From Exobasidium rhododendri (Eukaryota > Basidiomycota > Exobasidiomycetes > Exobasidiales > Exobasidiaceae), in NCBI GenBank assembly GCA_026210745.1, contig CP110630.1, forward strand, positions 248,001 to 312,000: DNA of 64,000 nucleotides, written 5' to 3'. The notes beneath the pieces were generated by a model. It did not search any database. It saw nothing but the letters and a program-made list of their open reading frames with translations, and was not told where the DNA came from. How positions within the stretch are numbered: the stretch's first letter is position 1; each line of letters opens with the position of its first letter. A program made the position numbers and the translations under genes. Below are positions 10,574 to 19,867 of the stretch, one piece after another.

Positions 10574-11627
10574 TCAGGCTGTTGCGAGTGCCTGCGTGAC
10601 AGACTCCCAAAGGCCTGGGATCTCGGCGTCCTGCTGGAGAATGTCCCACACATGACCCTGCCCTGCTTCGACGTGCGTCACCAAGTTCACGTTCGTCGTC
10701 TGCTTGAGTGCGTCAATGACCATTGTGCTCTGCGAAGTCTCGACCATGACGTCTGCATCCCCGTAGGCAATAAAGACCACCCTCGGCACAGTCGTCTCCT
10801 GTGCAATGCGTGCTGTGATCAGAGCGGGCGTGCTATACTCTTCAACGTCCTGCCCTTTTGCGAGGATCATTTCAGGGTACGTTCCTTCTTGGCGTGCGTA
10901 GGTGTACAGCGTCGATCGTACTGGTTGCAGTGCCAAGCTCGCTTCGGTACGCACTAGACCTCCTTTGTCGATGTGCTCCCGTAACGGCTCGCCAGGAACG
11001 ACGTCGCCCTTCTTTGCTGCGGCTGAATACGCCCATGGAAGCGGTCGAAGAGGAGTGTGAAAGTACGGCGCGAGAGACTTGGACACTGTTGTGATGGGGT
11101 AGATCGATACGAGAGCGGCAGGTGTGGGCACGGGCAGCGCTGGGATCAGATTCAGGCCCAGCAAGAGTGAGCTCCACCCACCCGCCGACGAGCCTGCCAG
11201 GACATACTGCGTCGTGTCTATGTTTGTGGCTGTAGCTGCGGCTGACAACTTCCCTGAAAGCACAAAGTGGATGCAGTCATGGATGTCTTCTAAAACTTCG
11301 GCTAGAGTGACCTGCGGGGCCAGTCGGAAGTCCGGTGCAATGACGGCAAAGTTGTGCTTGTTGACGCTGCGGAGGAGGTGCTGCACGAATATCTAGTGTC
11401 AGTGGCCGGCGCATACACTGTCATACACGAGAGCTCACCCCTGGCGTCATCTTTCGCGTCCCCTGCAGGAAGCCGCCGGTGTGGATCCATATCAGAGGAA
11501 TTGCTGCTGCTGTGCGTTGTGCTGCGTTGCTGGGGACATACAAGTCGAGCGGAATGTCCACCTCTTCGCCAGCGTTGTCCTTTGCGGTCTTGTAGATGAC
11601 GGTCACTGGGCGTGGAGGGTCGACCAT
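10574..11627 (-). CDS. Alpha/beta hydrolase (esterase/lipase-like)
   Basis: Two exons on the minus strand (11627-11439 and 11392-10574, joined in phase across a 44-nt intron) give 335 residues. The oxyanion-hole segment is IWIHTGGFLQG, a variant of HGGG. The nucleophile elbow is AGSSAGGW with Ser132. Late acid and base are likely in FIAYGDADVMVE and GQGHVWD. The chain starts VTVIYKTA...VDIPLDLYVP, the usual first strands of the family. No signal peptide, so cytosolic. Substrate unknown; a lactone or ester intermediate would fit the neighbourhood. The start at 11627 was chosen because an upstream in-frame ATG at 11846 overlaps the apparent TATA box. The two minus-strand genes here are co-oriented, with the muconate enzyme downstream. 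Confidence 0.8.
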
Positions 11628-12097
11628 CACTGGACACAGAGTCGATCGCGTCAGGTGCGGTGGGGAAGATGTGCACCGTCTCAGGAAGTGCAGTTTGATC
11701 TTTTCAGCCTGGAAGTGGAGCAGACATGGAGTGCGGAGACGTGGAGTTGCCCTAGCGTCGCATCCCTCCGTTCCGTTCCCTTTCTCGACGCGCCAGCTAA
11801 GATCCGATGTCAGGGTCCATTTAATACCATTATTAGACGCCGACATATTTATACGAGGCGATAGACTGGCGCCAGCTTTAATCGTTCACCGCGAGATTAA
11901 TGATTGTGAAGTAGGATACAAAGCAGAGGTGGAAGGTAGTGTGACTCCATTTCGCCGAAAGAAGTACTAAAATTGCAGCGCTCCAGCAGAGTGGAAATTT
12001 GTGCACATGAGGCTCGAATACTCGTAAGAGGGGAAACGCAAGGGCAAGGCAGCTTATTTATCTCTTTCTTTGTTGTGAGAGCTGTAAACGACAACAA
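11628..12097. other. Boundary between catabolic cluster and secreted-protein array
   Basis: It contains the hydrolase leader, with a short out-of-frame ATG reading of eight codons, the TATA box, and then about 240 nt without any coding signal before the first array member. No transposon ends or long repeats seen. Confidence 0.5.
11847..11853 (-). promoter_or_regulatory. TATA box of the alpha/beta hydrolase gene
   Basis: TATAAAT on the minus strand overlaps the ATG at 11846. That ATG is therefore probably not translated, which decides for the downstream start. Confidence 0.5.
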
Positions 12098-13507
12098 TCA
12101 GGGCATGGGTGCCGATCCCCCGCCGTTGCTCTGCAGATACGCCAGCATCTCTCCAAACTTCTCGTCAGTCTTGGCTCGTAGCAGCTGAAGCCCGTAGCCT
12201 TCTGGAGCTAGCGGTGTCCTCAACACTTGCTCAGCCGCTCCTTTGTCGCTCAAGGCCGGATGGAACGTCTGTATCCGATGAAACAGTGCCTCCCTCTGAT
12301 ATCGACTGAGACCCAATTGACACTTGAGGAACAGTGTGTTTGCGTTCTCCTCCTGGTACAGATCGTTTTGTCGCGCGATCCGGACACACTCGTCCATGGT
12401 GGCGTTGTAGATTTGCCTTGCTAGACTGTGGGGCACCTTTCTGTTGATGAAGAGGTCGCGTACTTTATCGGCTCTTCGTTTGGTTGCTTCGGCGAACTTG
12501 AGAATGACGAATCGCCGCTTATTATCGCTGAAGCCGTCCATCCAGGACGTCTGCAAGCCCGATGTCTTTTTGTGATCGGGGAATATCTCCTCGATACCCT
12601 GTAGCACTTCAAAATCGTTGTCGCTCAGCAGCTTCATCGCCAGGGGAGCCTTCATCTTCCCGATGAGCTTGGCGCGAATAGTGTCGACGGTGTACGGTCT
12701 GATCTGTGCGATGCGTTCGATGGTGATGTACTGCTGCATCGTGCTCAGCTCTCGATAGACTCTTCCACGGGAATGCGCAAAGTGGGCGAAGGAAGTGAGT
12801 GGAATGGTGTACTCCCACGGCACGATGTAGTGAGGTCCCGATAGCGGTGCAGAAGCATGCCTTGTCGAAGAGCGAGACGGCCCATGGCTATACGTATACG
12901 AAGGCAGGAAATCGGCAGGGTAGGTCGAGGGTGCTTGATGGCTGGTAGAGGGATAGATCAAGTTGGGCTGATTGAAAAAACGCATGGAGTCAATGTGATC
13001 TGTGTAGTCTTGCGCATGAACGGACGGTGTGTGGCTCTGCGGGTAATGGCTATAATCCATATGATCGCCGTGAGACAAGGAGGGAAAAGACGCATCGTGA
13101 TCTGGGACACCAAAAGCCGAGCCCTGATCACTGTAGGCAAAAGACGAAGAAGGATGTTGCTGCAGACCATAGCCATGTACAGGGACATCTTGCTGTGCCT
13201 CTGGATAGTACTGAGCTGATGTGGACGGATGTGTTTGCCAGTCGATGCCACTTTGATGTAGAGGAGGCGTGTATGCGTTCGTATACTGCTCGTTTACAGT
13301 GCCGTACAGGTCTGGATGGTGTGATGTAGCATGATACTGGGGGACCGAGCCGTAGAATTCCGGCAGAGGAGCCAGCTCATAGTTGTTGCCGTGGTGAGTC
13401 TGCTCTCCGGGAAACATGGGAGAGGGATGTGGTGTTGGTGTCGCGACAGCCAAGTTTAGCAAGGAGGAGAGGAAGACCAGCAGGGTGGCCTTCCAAGAAG
13501 CAGACAT
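12098..13507 (-). CDS. Array member 1: secreted triple-repeat protein, reversed
   Basis: A 469-residue single-exon protein of unknown function. The signal peptide is MSASWKATLLVFLSSLLNLA, cut probably before TPTPHPSPM. An upstream ATG adds 17 residues but would bury the signal peptide. S-x-T-S-R motifs are absent; the linker is rich in H, S and Y with repeated 'YG.V' and 'HY..' patterns. The C-terminal units have anchors at residues 251 (VYRELS), 322 (SWMDGFS) and 396 (KCQLGLS, Cys in place of Trp). The third unit ends EGYGLQLLRA. It is one of only two members on the minus strand and shares a 733-bp divergent intergenic region with member 2. Confidence 0.85.
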   Translation of the reverse strand: MSASWKATLLVFLSSLLNLAVATPTPHPSPMFPGEQTHHGNNYELAPLPEFYGSVPQYHATSHHPDLYGTVNEQYTNAYTPPLHQSGIDWQTHPSTSAQYYPEAQQDVPVHGYGLQQHPSSSFAYSDQGSAFGVPDHDASFPSLSHGDHMDYSHYPQSHTPSVHAQDYTDHIDSMRFFNQPNLIYPSTSHQAPSTYPADFLPSYTYSHGPSRSSTRHASAPLSGPHYIVPWEYTIPLTSFAHFAHSRGRVYRELSTMQQYITIERIAQIRPYTVDTIRAKLIGKMKAPLAMKLLSDNDFEVLQGIEEIFPDHKKTSGLQTSWMDGFSDNKRRFVILKFAEATKRRADKVRDLFINRKVPHSLARQIYNATMDECVRIARQNDLYQEENANTLFLKCQLGLSRYQREALFHRIQTFHPALSDKGAAEQVLRTPLAPEGYGLQLLRAKTDEKFGEMLAYLQSNGGGSAPMP

Positions 13508-14240
13508 ACTTATGAGCACAATTGCAGAGAGGGGGGTGTGCGGGGAATTTTGTAGCAATCACTTCCGCAAAGGCCTGCTTATATGTGTCTTCATCCCACT
13601 GCTCCATGTAAATATGAGGCACAGCAATGTTGAAAGTGACTTCTGTCAGACCGAGTAGCCACCTTCTACGGGACATTTCAAGACGCCTCAAGGAAGACAA
13701 GGAAGCAAGGGCTGTGGATGTTGCTTCCCATAGAATGACTCGCACTCAACTTCTCCTCTTAGCGTGAGAATGTTGCACGCCTTCTTGACGCGCCACAGAC
13801 GCCCCCGTCGGTGGAAGTTCGGGAGGGTGAAAGCGCTTTGTCTTCTTTTCATTGCCACGCCTCTGTGCCAACGTCGTAAGAAGGCGCTTTGTGCGAGTAG
13901 TAGCGTTTACCTTATCATAAGGAGAAAAAAAAACTTACAGAGGTGTCAACTTCTTCTATCATTCCTCTCCTAGGATCTGTGTTTAAAAGTACCGAGCACG
14001 ACCGAACAAAGGAACAGCCTCGACCTTGCCCAATCACCCTTTTACTTCGCACCGTCACGGAAAAAAATGAAGGCGCAGGAATCGAGGCTGTGCAATGTGT
14101 GCTTCACTGTGGCCCTGGAAGCTACATTGCTCTGCGAAGAAGAGGGCAGCTAGTCACTTCGAATGTATCGCGACTGCCATGAGAGAAGTGTGTGTAGTCT
14201 CCCTAACTTTCCCTTCTTCTCCTCTCGCCGATTATTTTGG
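13508..14240. promoter_or_regulatory. Divergent intergenic region of members 1 and 2
   Basis: It drives two head-to-head array genes. A minus-strand TATA-like box is at 13577-13583. Poly-A (13925-13932) and a second A-run near 14063 lie towards member 2. No gene seen. Confidence 0.45.
13577..13583 (-). promoter_or_regulatory. TATA-like box of array member 1
   Basis: TATAAGC on the minus strand, about 70 nt before the ATG at 13507. Confidence 0.45.
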
Positions 14241-15944
14241 ATGCTGCCTACATTACTCACCTTCGAGGTCCTCATCATCTCCCTCTGCTTGTATGACTGC
14301 ACTGCGGCCAAACCAGCACCTGCACCTGCGCCCATGGAGCGTGAGAGGGGTAAAGATCGTAGTGAGTCGGGCTTCCTCTCACGTCTTGCCAATGTGCGCA
14401 TCAAGTCGTCCTCGTCTAACAGCTCCACTGACAAGTATCAAGCTCAAACGTCTCGCCTTGTAAGTAATAATCACGATCATTCTGCTCAGCTCGGGTCTCG
14501 AACGGCCCGTCCGACCAAGCCGCGAACGAATTCCCGAAGGCCTCGTCAATACAGCACTTCTACACAGATCGAAAGAAGCAATCACTTAAGTGGGAACAGC
14601 AGCCATGGCCATAGCGACGAGCACGTCGAACAGAGCAATATCCACGATAGCAACCAGCCTTACTACCTGCAGGCTCCTTATGACAATGCGAACTTTGTCT
14701 ATGACATGCAGCCTTTCGACACCGAGAATCGGTCCCGCTACATGTCCGATGCGTATGACTTGCAGGAGGACTATGTTTCGCCCACCTTCCACACCCCCTA
14801 CACCAGCTACACCTCGGAGGAGCAGCCTCAATCAAGTATTACTAGGTCTCCGACTCCGTCTTATGATGATCTCATCGACGTTTCTGAATATCTGAATGAC
14901 GAAGAGGATCCTCTACAAGGGATGCAGTACCTCAACACAGGCCATGACGATCACTATGAGGGGTATCAAGGCTCGAATGATTTCACTCACGGTCACATCA
15001 CAGGAACAGGCTTCCCTGCCTACTCTAGTCCTTATCACCAATATCAATATGGATATGCAGCCTCTGACTCTTTGCAGGAACAGACATACCCTGGCATGCA
15101 AAGTCAGCAGTACCCCAGCCCACAAGGTCATCATAATGTCATTCAGCAATCTGATTACGGACAAGGATCTTACGTACAACCGGAAACGGACTTCAGACAG
15201 GGGAACTTCGAGCCGGGCTCATCCACATCCCGCCCTGAAGAAGAGGAGTACATTGACATCGGCATCCCCTGGAATGATGAGAACGAATTGGTGTACAAGA
15301 GATTGCACCCAGACAAGCGTAAGATTATCGTCGACTACGTCCATGCCAAACGCGGCTACCAGAAGAAGAACATTCGCGAGCGGTTGGTGAGTAAGTTGAC
15401 ACCCCCACTTGCACAAGACATACTCAGCAAGAGAGCGCAGCGGATGAAGAGGGGTGTGCAGGCAATCTTCCCCATCGACACGAATCATCAGGCTGCACAG
15501 AGCTGGGCCAATCTGCTGAATGAGGAGGACGAGAAAGTCGTGATCGAGAAATTGGCCATGGCGACAGATCAAGCGATGGAGGAGGTCCGCAATGTTCTAC
15601 TCCATCGGAAGTTGAGCCCCACGATGGCGCAATCCCTACTCACAGCCAGTCTAAAGGAGTGCAAAGCGGTGGCGCAGAAGTATGATCTGTTCAAAAGGGA
15701 CGTCAAGGATCTGGCGTGGAAGCAGGGTCTGACAAAGGAAGAGTGCGGGCAGGTGCTGAGAAGGATGATGGACACAGGACTCGAACAGAGTACGTGCTAC
15801 AAATACCTGAAGAGAGCAAAAGAGCCCGGGATCGGGAGGAGGGTCCTTGGTGCGGGTAAGAGAGAGCTGGACATGCTGATCATGTATATGAGGGGCAAGG
15901 GTCCTTTTCTCGCGAGCAGTCGTTATGACGAAGACAGACCGTGA
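14241..15944 (+). CDS. Array member 2: secreted triple-repeat protein
   Basis: 567 residues, single exon. The start MLPTLLTFEVLIISLCLY begins the signal peptide; the open frame extends 26 codons upstream, but those residues are polar and precede the hydrophobic core. After cleavage comes AKPAPAPAPM. One AQTSR and one GSRTARP motif follow. The linker is strongly Tyr-rich (DLQEDYVSPTFHTPYTSY). Unit anchors are at 352 (LVYKRLHPDK), 422 (SWANLLNEED) and 493 (AWKQGLTKEE), a period of 70-71. Unit 3 departs from neighbours after 'TCYKYLKRAKEP', lacking the usual P-x-G-[YW]-G. The tail MRGKGPFLASS is reminiscent of the DPLP tails elsewhere. Confidence 0.85.
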   Translation: MLPTLLTFEVLIISLCLYDCTAAKPAPAPAPMERERGKDRSESGFLSRLANVRIKSSSSNSSTDKYQAQTSRLVSNNHDHSAQLGSRTARPTKPRTNSRRPRQYSTSTQIERSNHLSGNSSHGHSDEHVEQSNIHDSNQPYYLQAPYDNANFVYDMQPFDTENRSRYMSDAYDLQEDYVSPTFHTPYTSYTSEEQPQSSITRSPTPSYDDLIDVSEYLNDEEDPLQGMQYLNTGHDDHYEGYQGSNDFTHGHITGTGFPAYSSPYHQYQYGYAASDSLQEQTYPGMQSQQYPSPQGHHNVIQQSDYGQGSYVQPETDFRQGNFEPGSSTSRPEEEEYIDIGIPWNDENELVYKRLHPDKRKIIVDYVHAKRGYQKKNIRERLVSKLTPPLAQDILSKRAQRMKRGVQAIFPIDTNHQAAQSWANLLNEEDEKVVIEKLAMATDQAMEEVRNVLLHRKLSPTMAQSLLTASLKECKAVAQKYDLFKRDVKDLAWKQGLTKEECGQVLRRMMDTGLEQSTCYKYLKRAKEPGIGRRVLGAGKRELDMLIMYMRGKGPFLASSRYDEDRP

Positions 15945-16333
15945 GAAAAGCTCACATGGCTATCTCGACAAAGGGCAAGATCTTGTGTCTGCTCCTGCCT
16001 TCGATAAAGTCACACATCCTTTCCTCACATTGCTCTTGTAAAGTCACATTAAGAGGAAACAAGGGCGGATATCTCATATAAGATCTTCATGCGCCCGTAG
16101 TATTTGCGCTATGTGGGCTGTATTGTGCTTTCCCAGTGAAAGGATCAGAAAAGAGAAGAAGCAAGACAGACTCGCATGGTATCTGATCTTACATGATCGC
16201 AAAGACTGCTTAGCGAGGATGATATGCGCTTTATAGGAAGAGTGTCTCGTCGCAGGAAAGAGAAGAGTCTCTGTCCTTTCTTCTCAAGCGATTTAACTCT
16301 TCGTCTCCCTTCTCTCTCTCTCTGACAACAACC
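15945..16333. other. Intergenic region 2/3
   Basis: No gene. A ten-base ATCTGATCTT at 16181-16190 recurs before member 5. A TTTATAG element lies near 16213 and a CT-rich tract directly before the next ATG. Confidence 0.45.
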
Positions 16334-17752
16334 ATGCCGATGACTCCACCGTACAACAGCCTCGTGTCAGTTTGTTCCCTTCTCCCCTTCCTTTTTATCG
16401 GCCTGATAAAGGCGTTGCCGATGAACAACGAGGACAGTCACGGCGATTTTGAGATGCACCCGTTGCTAGGAAAGCTGCGTCTACGAGGTTCTGCTTCGAA
16501 TCAATCGGAAACTCACAACGTCGCGCAGACTTCTCGTGTCGGCAGCATCCCCAAAACAGCGGCTCAACTGGGATTCAGCACCTCCCGTCCAGCGTTGTTG
16601 TCCTCGAACCGGCGCGACAGACCAAGACCCCGTCGAGAGCGCTCACAGGAGGCGACCTCCGCCGAAGTGTATCACTATCCAGAAGAGCAGGCGTCGTCCT
16701 ATTTCGATCCGAACAACTTTCTGGGTGATCACCAACAAGGACAGTACCCGCCTCAGTACGCAGACTTGTACCATCAGGGAGGGCAGTTACCTCGATACCA
16801 TCTGCCACAGCCCTGGGATGTAGGTGGCCCATCGGACCATGGTGCTCGTCACGCTTCATTTGGCCACTACGAACCGATACCCGACTTCCAGGGCCCTATC
16901 ACGCAGTACGAGGATTACGTCAGAGAAGTCGATCACCACGGCGCCGAGGGTCAGTCGTCCGAGCCTACGAAGAGTGCGATGCCTTACAACGTCGACCTCG
17001 GCTATCTCTGGACGAACGAGGAGGAACTCTGCTGGGGCTTGATGAGCGATGCGGCGCGCAAAAAGGTGATCAAGGTGGTTCACAAGAAGGGCGTCTACTC
17101 AAAGGGTGTCATCAAGGAGAAGATGCAGGAGAAGCTCACACCGATCATGGCGATCTCGCTTCTCAGTGGACAAAGCGAACTGGTCGACGACGCCATCGCG
17201 CTTCTCTTTGGTGGACAGGCTGATGGTGATAACGCTGTACACCCACAACACTGGACAAGACCCTTCAACGCCACAGAGATCGATTCACTCCTGTTCAAGC
17301 TGTCGCAGATCGCAGGACGTACGACCGAAGAGATACGCACCTTCTTTGACCAGAACAACGTGTCGGCCGACGTCGCCCTCTCTCTGTACGACACCACCGA
17401 CGAGCAGCGAAGATTGTTCCTCCTTGAACAGGGACTGATCCAGCCTAGGTCAGAGATAAACTATCCTCCTTACGTCTGCGACACCAAGATCATCGACGAG
17501 GACGACCCGAATTGCTTTCCCTGGAAGGTCGGCACCACATCGAGCCAGAGGCGAGCGATCCTCGACATCGTCATGAGTGCGTGCAGGTGTGGAGACAAGC
17601 GAGCCCGTGCGATCCTCCGAAGTGACCAAGTGACAGAATCGCAGAGACTGGGCCTGCGCATCCTGGCAAAAGAACCCGAGACGACGCCGGACGAGATGCA
17701 CAAGTTCATCCACACGGAGACCGGGGTCAAATCGAGAAATCGCTACAGATGA
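16334..17752 (+). CDS. Array member 3: secreted triple-repeat protein, extended R2-R3 subfamily
   Basis: 472 residues. The signal peptide MPMTPPYNSLVSVCSLLPFL leads to ALPMNNED. HPLLGKLRLRG, AQTSRVG and FSTSRP follow. Unit anchors are at 234 (ELCWGLM), 307 (HWTRPFN) and 397 (FPWKVGT). The 90-residue gap between the second and third anchors, against about 73 in most members, marks this subfamily (members 3, 4, 6 and 7). The first unit reads TPIMAISLLSG, typical of this group. The tail DEMHKFIHTETGVKSRNRYR is basic. A second ATG two codons downstream could also serve. Confidence 0.85.
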   Translation: MPMTPPYNSLVSVCSLLPFLFIGLIKALPMNNEDSHGDFEMHPLLGKLRLRGSASNQSETHNVAQTSRVGSIPKTAAQLGFSTSRPALLSSNRRDRPRPRRERSQEATSAEVYHYPEEQASSYFDPNNFLGDHQQGQYPPQYADLYHQGGQLPRYHLPQPWDVGGPSDHGARHASFGHYEPIPDFQGPITQYEDYVREVDHHGAEGQSSEPTKSAMPYNVDLGYLWTNEEELCWGLMSDAARKKVIKVVHKKGVYSKGVIKEKMQEKLTPIMAISLLSGQSELVDDAIALLFGGQADGDNAVHPQHWTRPFNATEIDSLLFKLSQIAGRTTEEIRTFFDQNNVSADVALSLYDTTDEQRRLFLLEQGLIQPRSEINYPPYVCDTKIIDEDDPNCFPWKVGTTSSQRRAILDIVMSACRCGDKRARAILRSDQVTESQRLGLRILAKEPETTPDEMHKFIHTETGVKSRNRYR

Positions 17753-18198
17753 AATGTCGTACTTTAATGGGAATTCTGAGAGGATGTGTGGACTTATGCT
17801 GTCTTCTCACGGTATAACATTGTTACAAGATTGCACCAGGTATTCTTACACATAATTATGGTTTCCTCAGCATGCCTCTCTTGCTGTTCTTCAAGCCCTC
17901 ACTCCATTGGCCATACAAATCCTGTTCCTGACTCCGAGAAGGCTCCTCTCCGAGAGCGGCTAAGCGTTCTGCTTTGCACGTATAAGTCTTCATCGTTGCA
18001 TGATAGCAATTTATTCACATCTCTGTGATTTTAGTCCCAGAGGCTGTACAGTCGACGCATAAATTTTGCGAAGGTGACAGCATTCTCGTGCCCATATGCT
18101 GCTAGTCTTGCACGTAATGCTCTCTTCAGGCAAAAGTCTCGCTTCTCGCCGTCTCCTCAACCCATCTTTTTCCACTACAGTCTCCTCATCTCATCAAG
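17753..18198. other. Intergenic region 3/4
   Basis: No gene. A CATAAAT near 18058 may be the TATA element for member 4. Confidence 0.4.
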
Positions 18199-19497
18199 AT
18201 GACCGCTCTCACTGCCCTTCTACTCCTCGCTGTGTGCCTATCCTCGGTTCTAGGGGCACCTGCTCCTATGAATTATTCTCCTCGTACGAAGTTTCGCATA
18301 CGAGTTCGATCACCAGGTCAGGTCGACGTTCGTGAGCCTCAAACTGCCCGTGCTGGTGGCAGCCGCTCCTACGACGATCTTCTCCCCGAGCATCCCACTC
18401 TCAACATTCCCTCCGGATCTCGTACATCTCGTCTTCCTCCCACGCGCCAAATATCTGACGAGGCTGGTTCTCGCCATGCCATGTATGCGAGTGGCTTTCA
18501 CGGCGGTGAATCAAGCTCTCATTACGGTCTCACAACTGGCACACACACCGACGTCGACTCTCAGTACGGTCAGATGGACGCAGGAAGTGTCGCCAGCTAC
18601 GGTGACCCCCCAGATCTTTTGAGTCAGTGGCGTCAAGATCCTCATGCTGCATCTTCCTCCACTGGCGCCTCTCGAAATGCCACTCAGGACTTCATGGGTC
18701 ACGAACGCGAAGGCTACCACCATTACTCGACCACAAACGAGCACGGTGAGGTGCATCACACCTATCGCCGTCGTCGTCGACAAGCTGTCGTCCTCCCGCC
18801 GCATCCGACTGCGCCTCCAGATGAGACACTTGCTCGACTTGTCTGGAAGAGCCGAAACTACGAGAGAAGAATGACCCTGCTCGAGATTGTTAGTAAGCGA
18901 CGTGGCATCCGGTATGAAGTTGCTCGAACTTGTCTCAGAGATGCTCTTACACGAGGCCAGGAACTAAGCATGATCAGTAAGGATCCCGCACGTATCGACG
19001 AGGCTCTCCACGAGCTATTCCCTGTGACAGAAGATACCGTACTACCGGTCTGGATGAACATGATGAGTGAAGCACAGGCCGACACATTCGTACACCGGCT
19101 CGTGGCCATCACCAACCAACGACCGGACGTGGTGCGAAACTACTTCCTCAAGGCGAATCTGCAGCCAGACGTCGCGCTGAGCTACGTGGATGCCGACGAC
19201 GAGTCTCTGGCAAAGCTGGCAAAGATCATGAACTTTCTTCCGATGGACAGTGTGCGCGATAAGCACGGAAACTGGACAACGTACGACGAGCTTCCCGAGT
19301 ATCCGTGGCAGTATCAACTAGACTCGATGCAGAGGACCCGCGTTGTCAATCTGGTCATGAAGGCATTCCACACGGACAAGGAGGAGGCGATCAAAATACT
19401 AGGCAGGTCTCACGTTGGACTGGGCTTTGGCGCCTCCTTCCTGGACTACGACGACTCGACGTATAACGATTTCATTCGCTATCTGTGCCAGTCCTGA
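18199..19497 (+). CDS. Array member 4: secreted triple-repeat protein, extended R2-R3 subfamily
   Basis: 432 residues, with one of the shortest linkers. A clean signal peptide (MTALTALLLLAVCLSSVLG) is followed by APAPMNYS. The next segment is basic (TKFRIRVRSPGQ) rather than the usual L-G-x-I-x-T. QTARAGG and SGSRTSRLPP are the two TSR-type sites. Unit anchors are at 216 (LVWKSRN), 285 (PVWMNMMS) and 370 (YPWQYQLD). Unit 3 ends GFGASFLDYDD and the chain stops shortly after, at YLCQS. Dibasic runs (RRRRRQ) sit just before the repeat domain. Confidence 0.85.
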   Translation: MTALTALLLLAVCLSSVLGAPAPMNYSPRTKFRIRVRSPGQVDVREPQTARAGGSRSYDDLLPEHPTLNIPSGSRTSRLPPTRQISDEAGSRHAMYASGFHGGESSSHYGLTTGTHTDVDSQYGQMDAGSVASYGDPPDLLSQWRQDPHAASSSTGASRNATQDFMGHEREGYHHYSTTNEHGEVHHTYRRRRRQAVVLPPHPTAPPDETLARLVWKSRNYERRMTLLEIVSKRRGIRYEVARTCLRDALTRGQELSMISKDPARIDEALHELFPVTEDTVLPVWMNMMSEAQADTFVHRLVAITNQRPDVVRNYFLKANLQPDVALSYVDADDESLAKLAKIMNFLPMDSVRDKHGNWTTYDELPEYPWQYQLDSMQRTRVVNLVMKAFHTDKEEAIKILGRSHVGLGFGASFLDYDDSTYNDFIRYLCQS

Positions 19498-19867
19498 AGG
19501 CGGCGAGTTTTTCATAATCTTCCAAGCTGTACTCCTTCCCTCCGTGTCTGCTACTACTACAGTGCAGTAATGTCAATGTTTCATTGCCACCGTGAAATTC
19601 CCTCCTCTTTCTCACTGGATCCTCTGCATGACGCCTGCGATGTGCTCTGTGGGTGGAAGTCACTATCTCCAACGACGTAGATGTGACATGGCTGTGCAGC
19701 ATGATCTGGAATGTAGTGAGAGTAGGCGCTGCTATCTGATCTTGGCCGATGCGTTCATGCTATGGCAGCGAGATCGCATCTTATAGAGCCACCATCTCCT
19801 TATAATCAGCTTAATCTCGTCTCTCATCTGCTGCTCCTCACCTTCCCGTCTTGGACTCACTTCGACG
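19498..19867. other. Intergenic region 4/5
   Basis: No gene. It contains ATCTGATCTT at 19734-19743, matching the element before member 3, and TTATAGAG near 19781. Confidence 0.45.
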
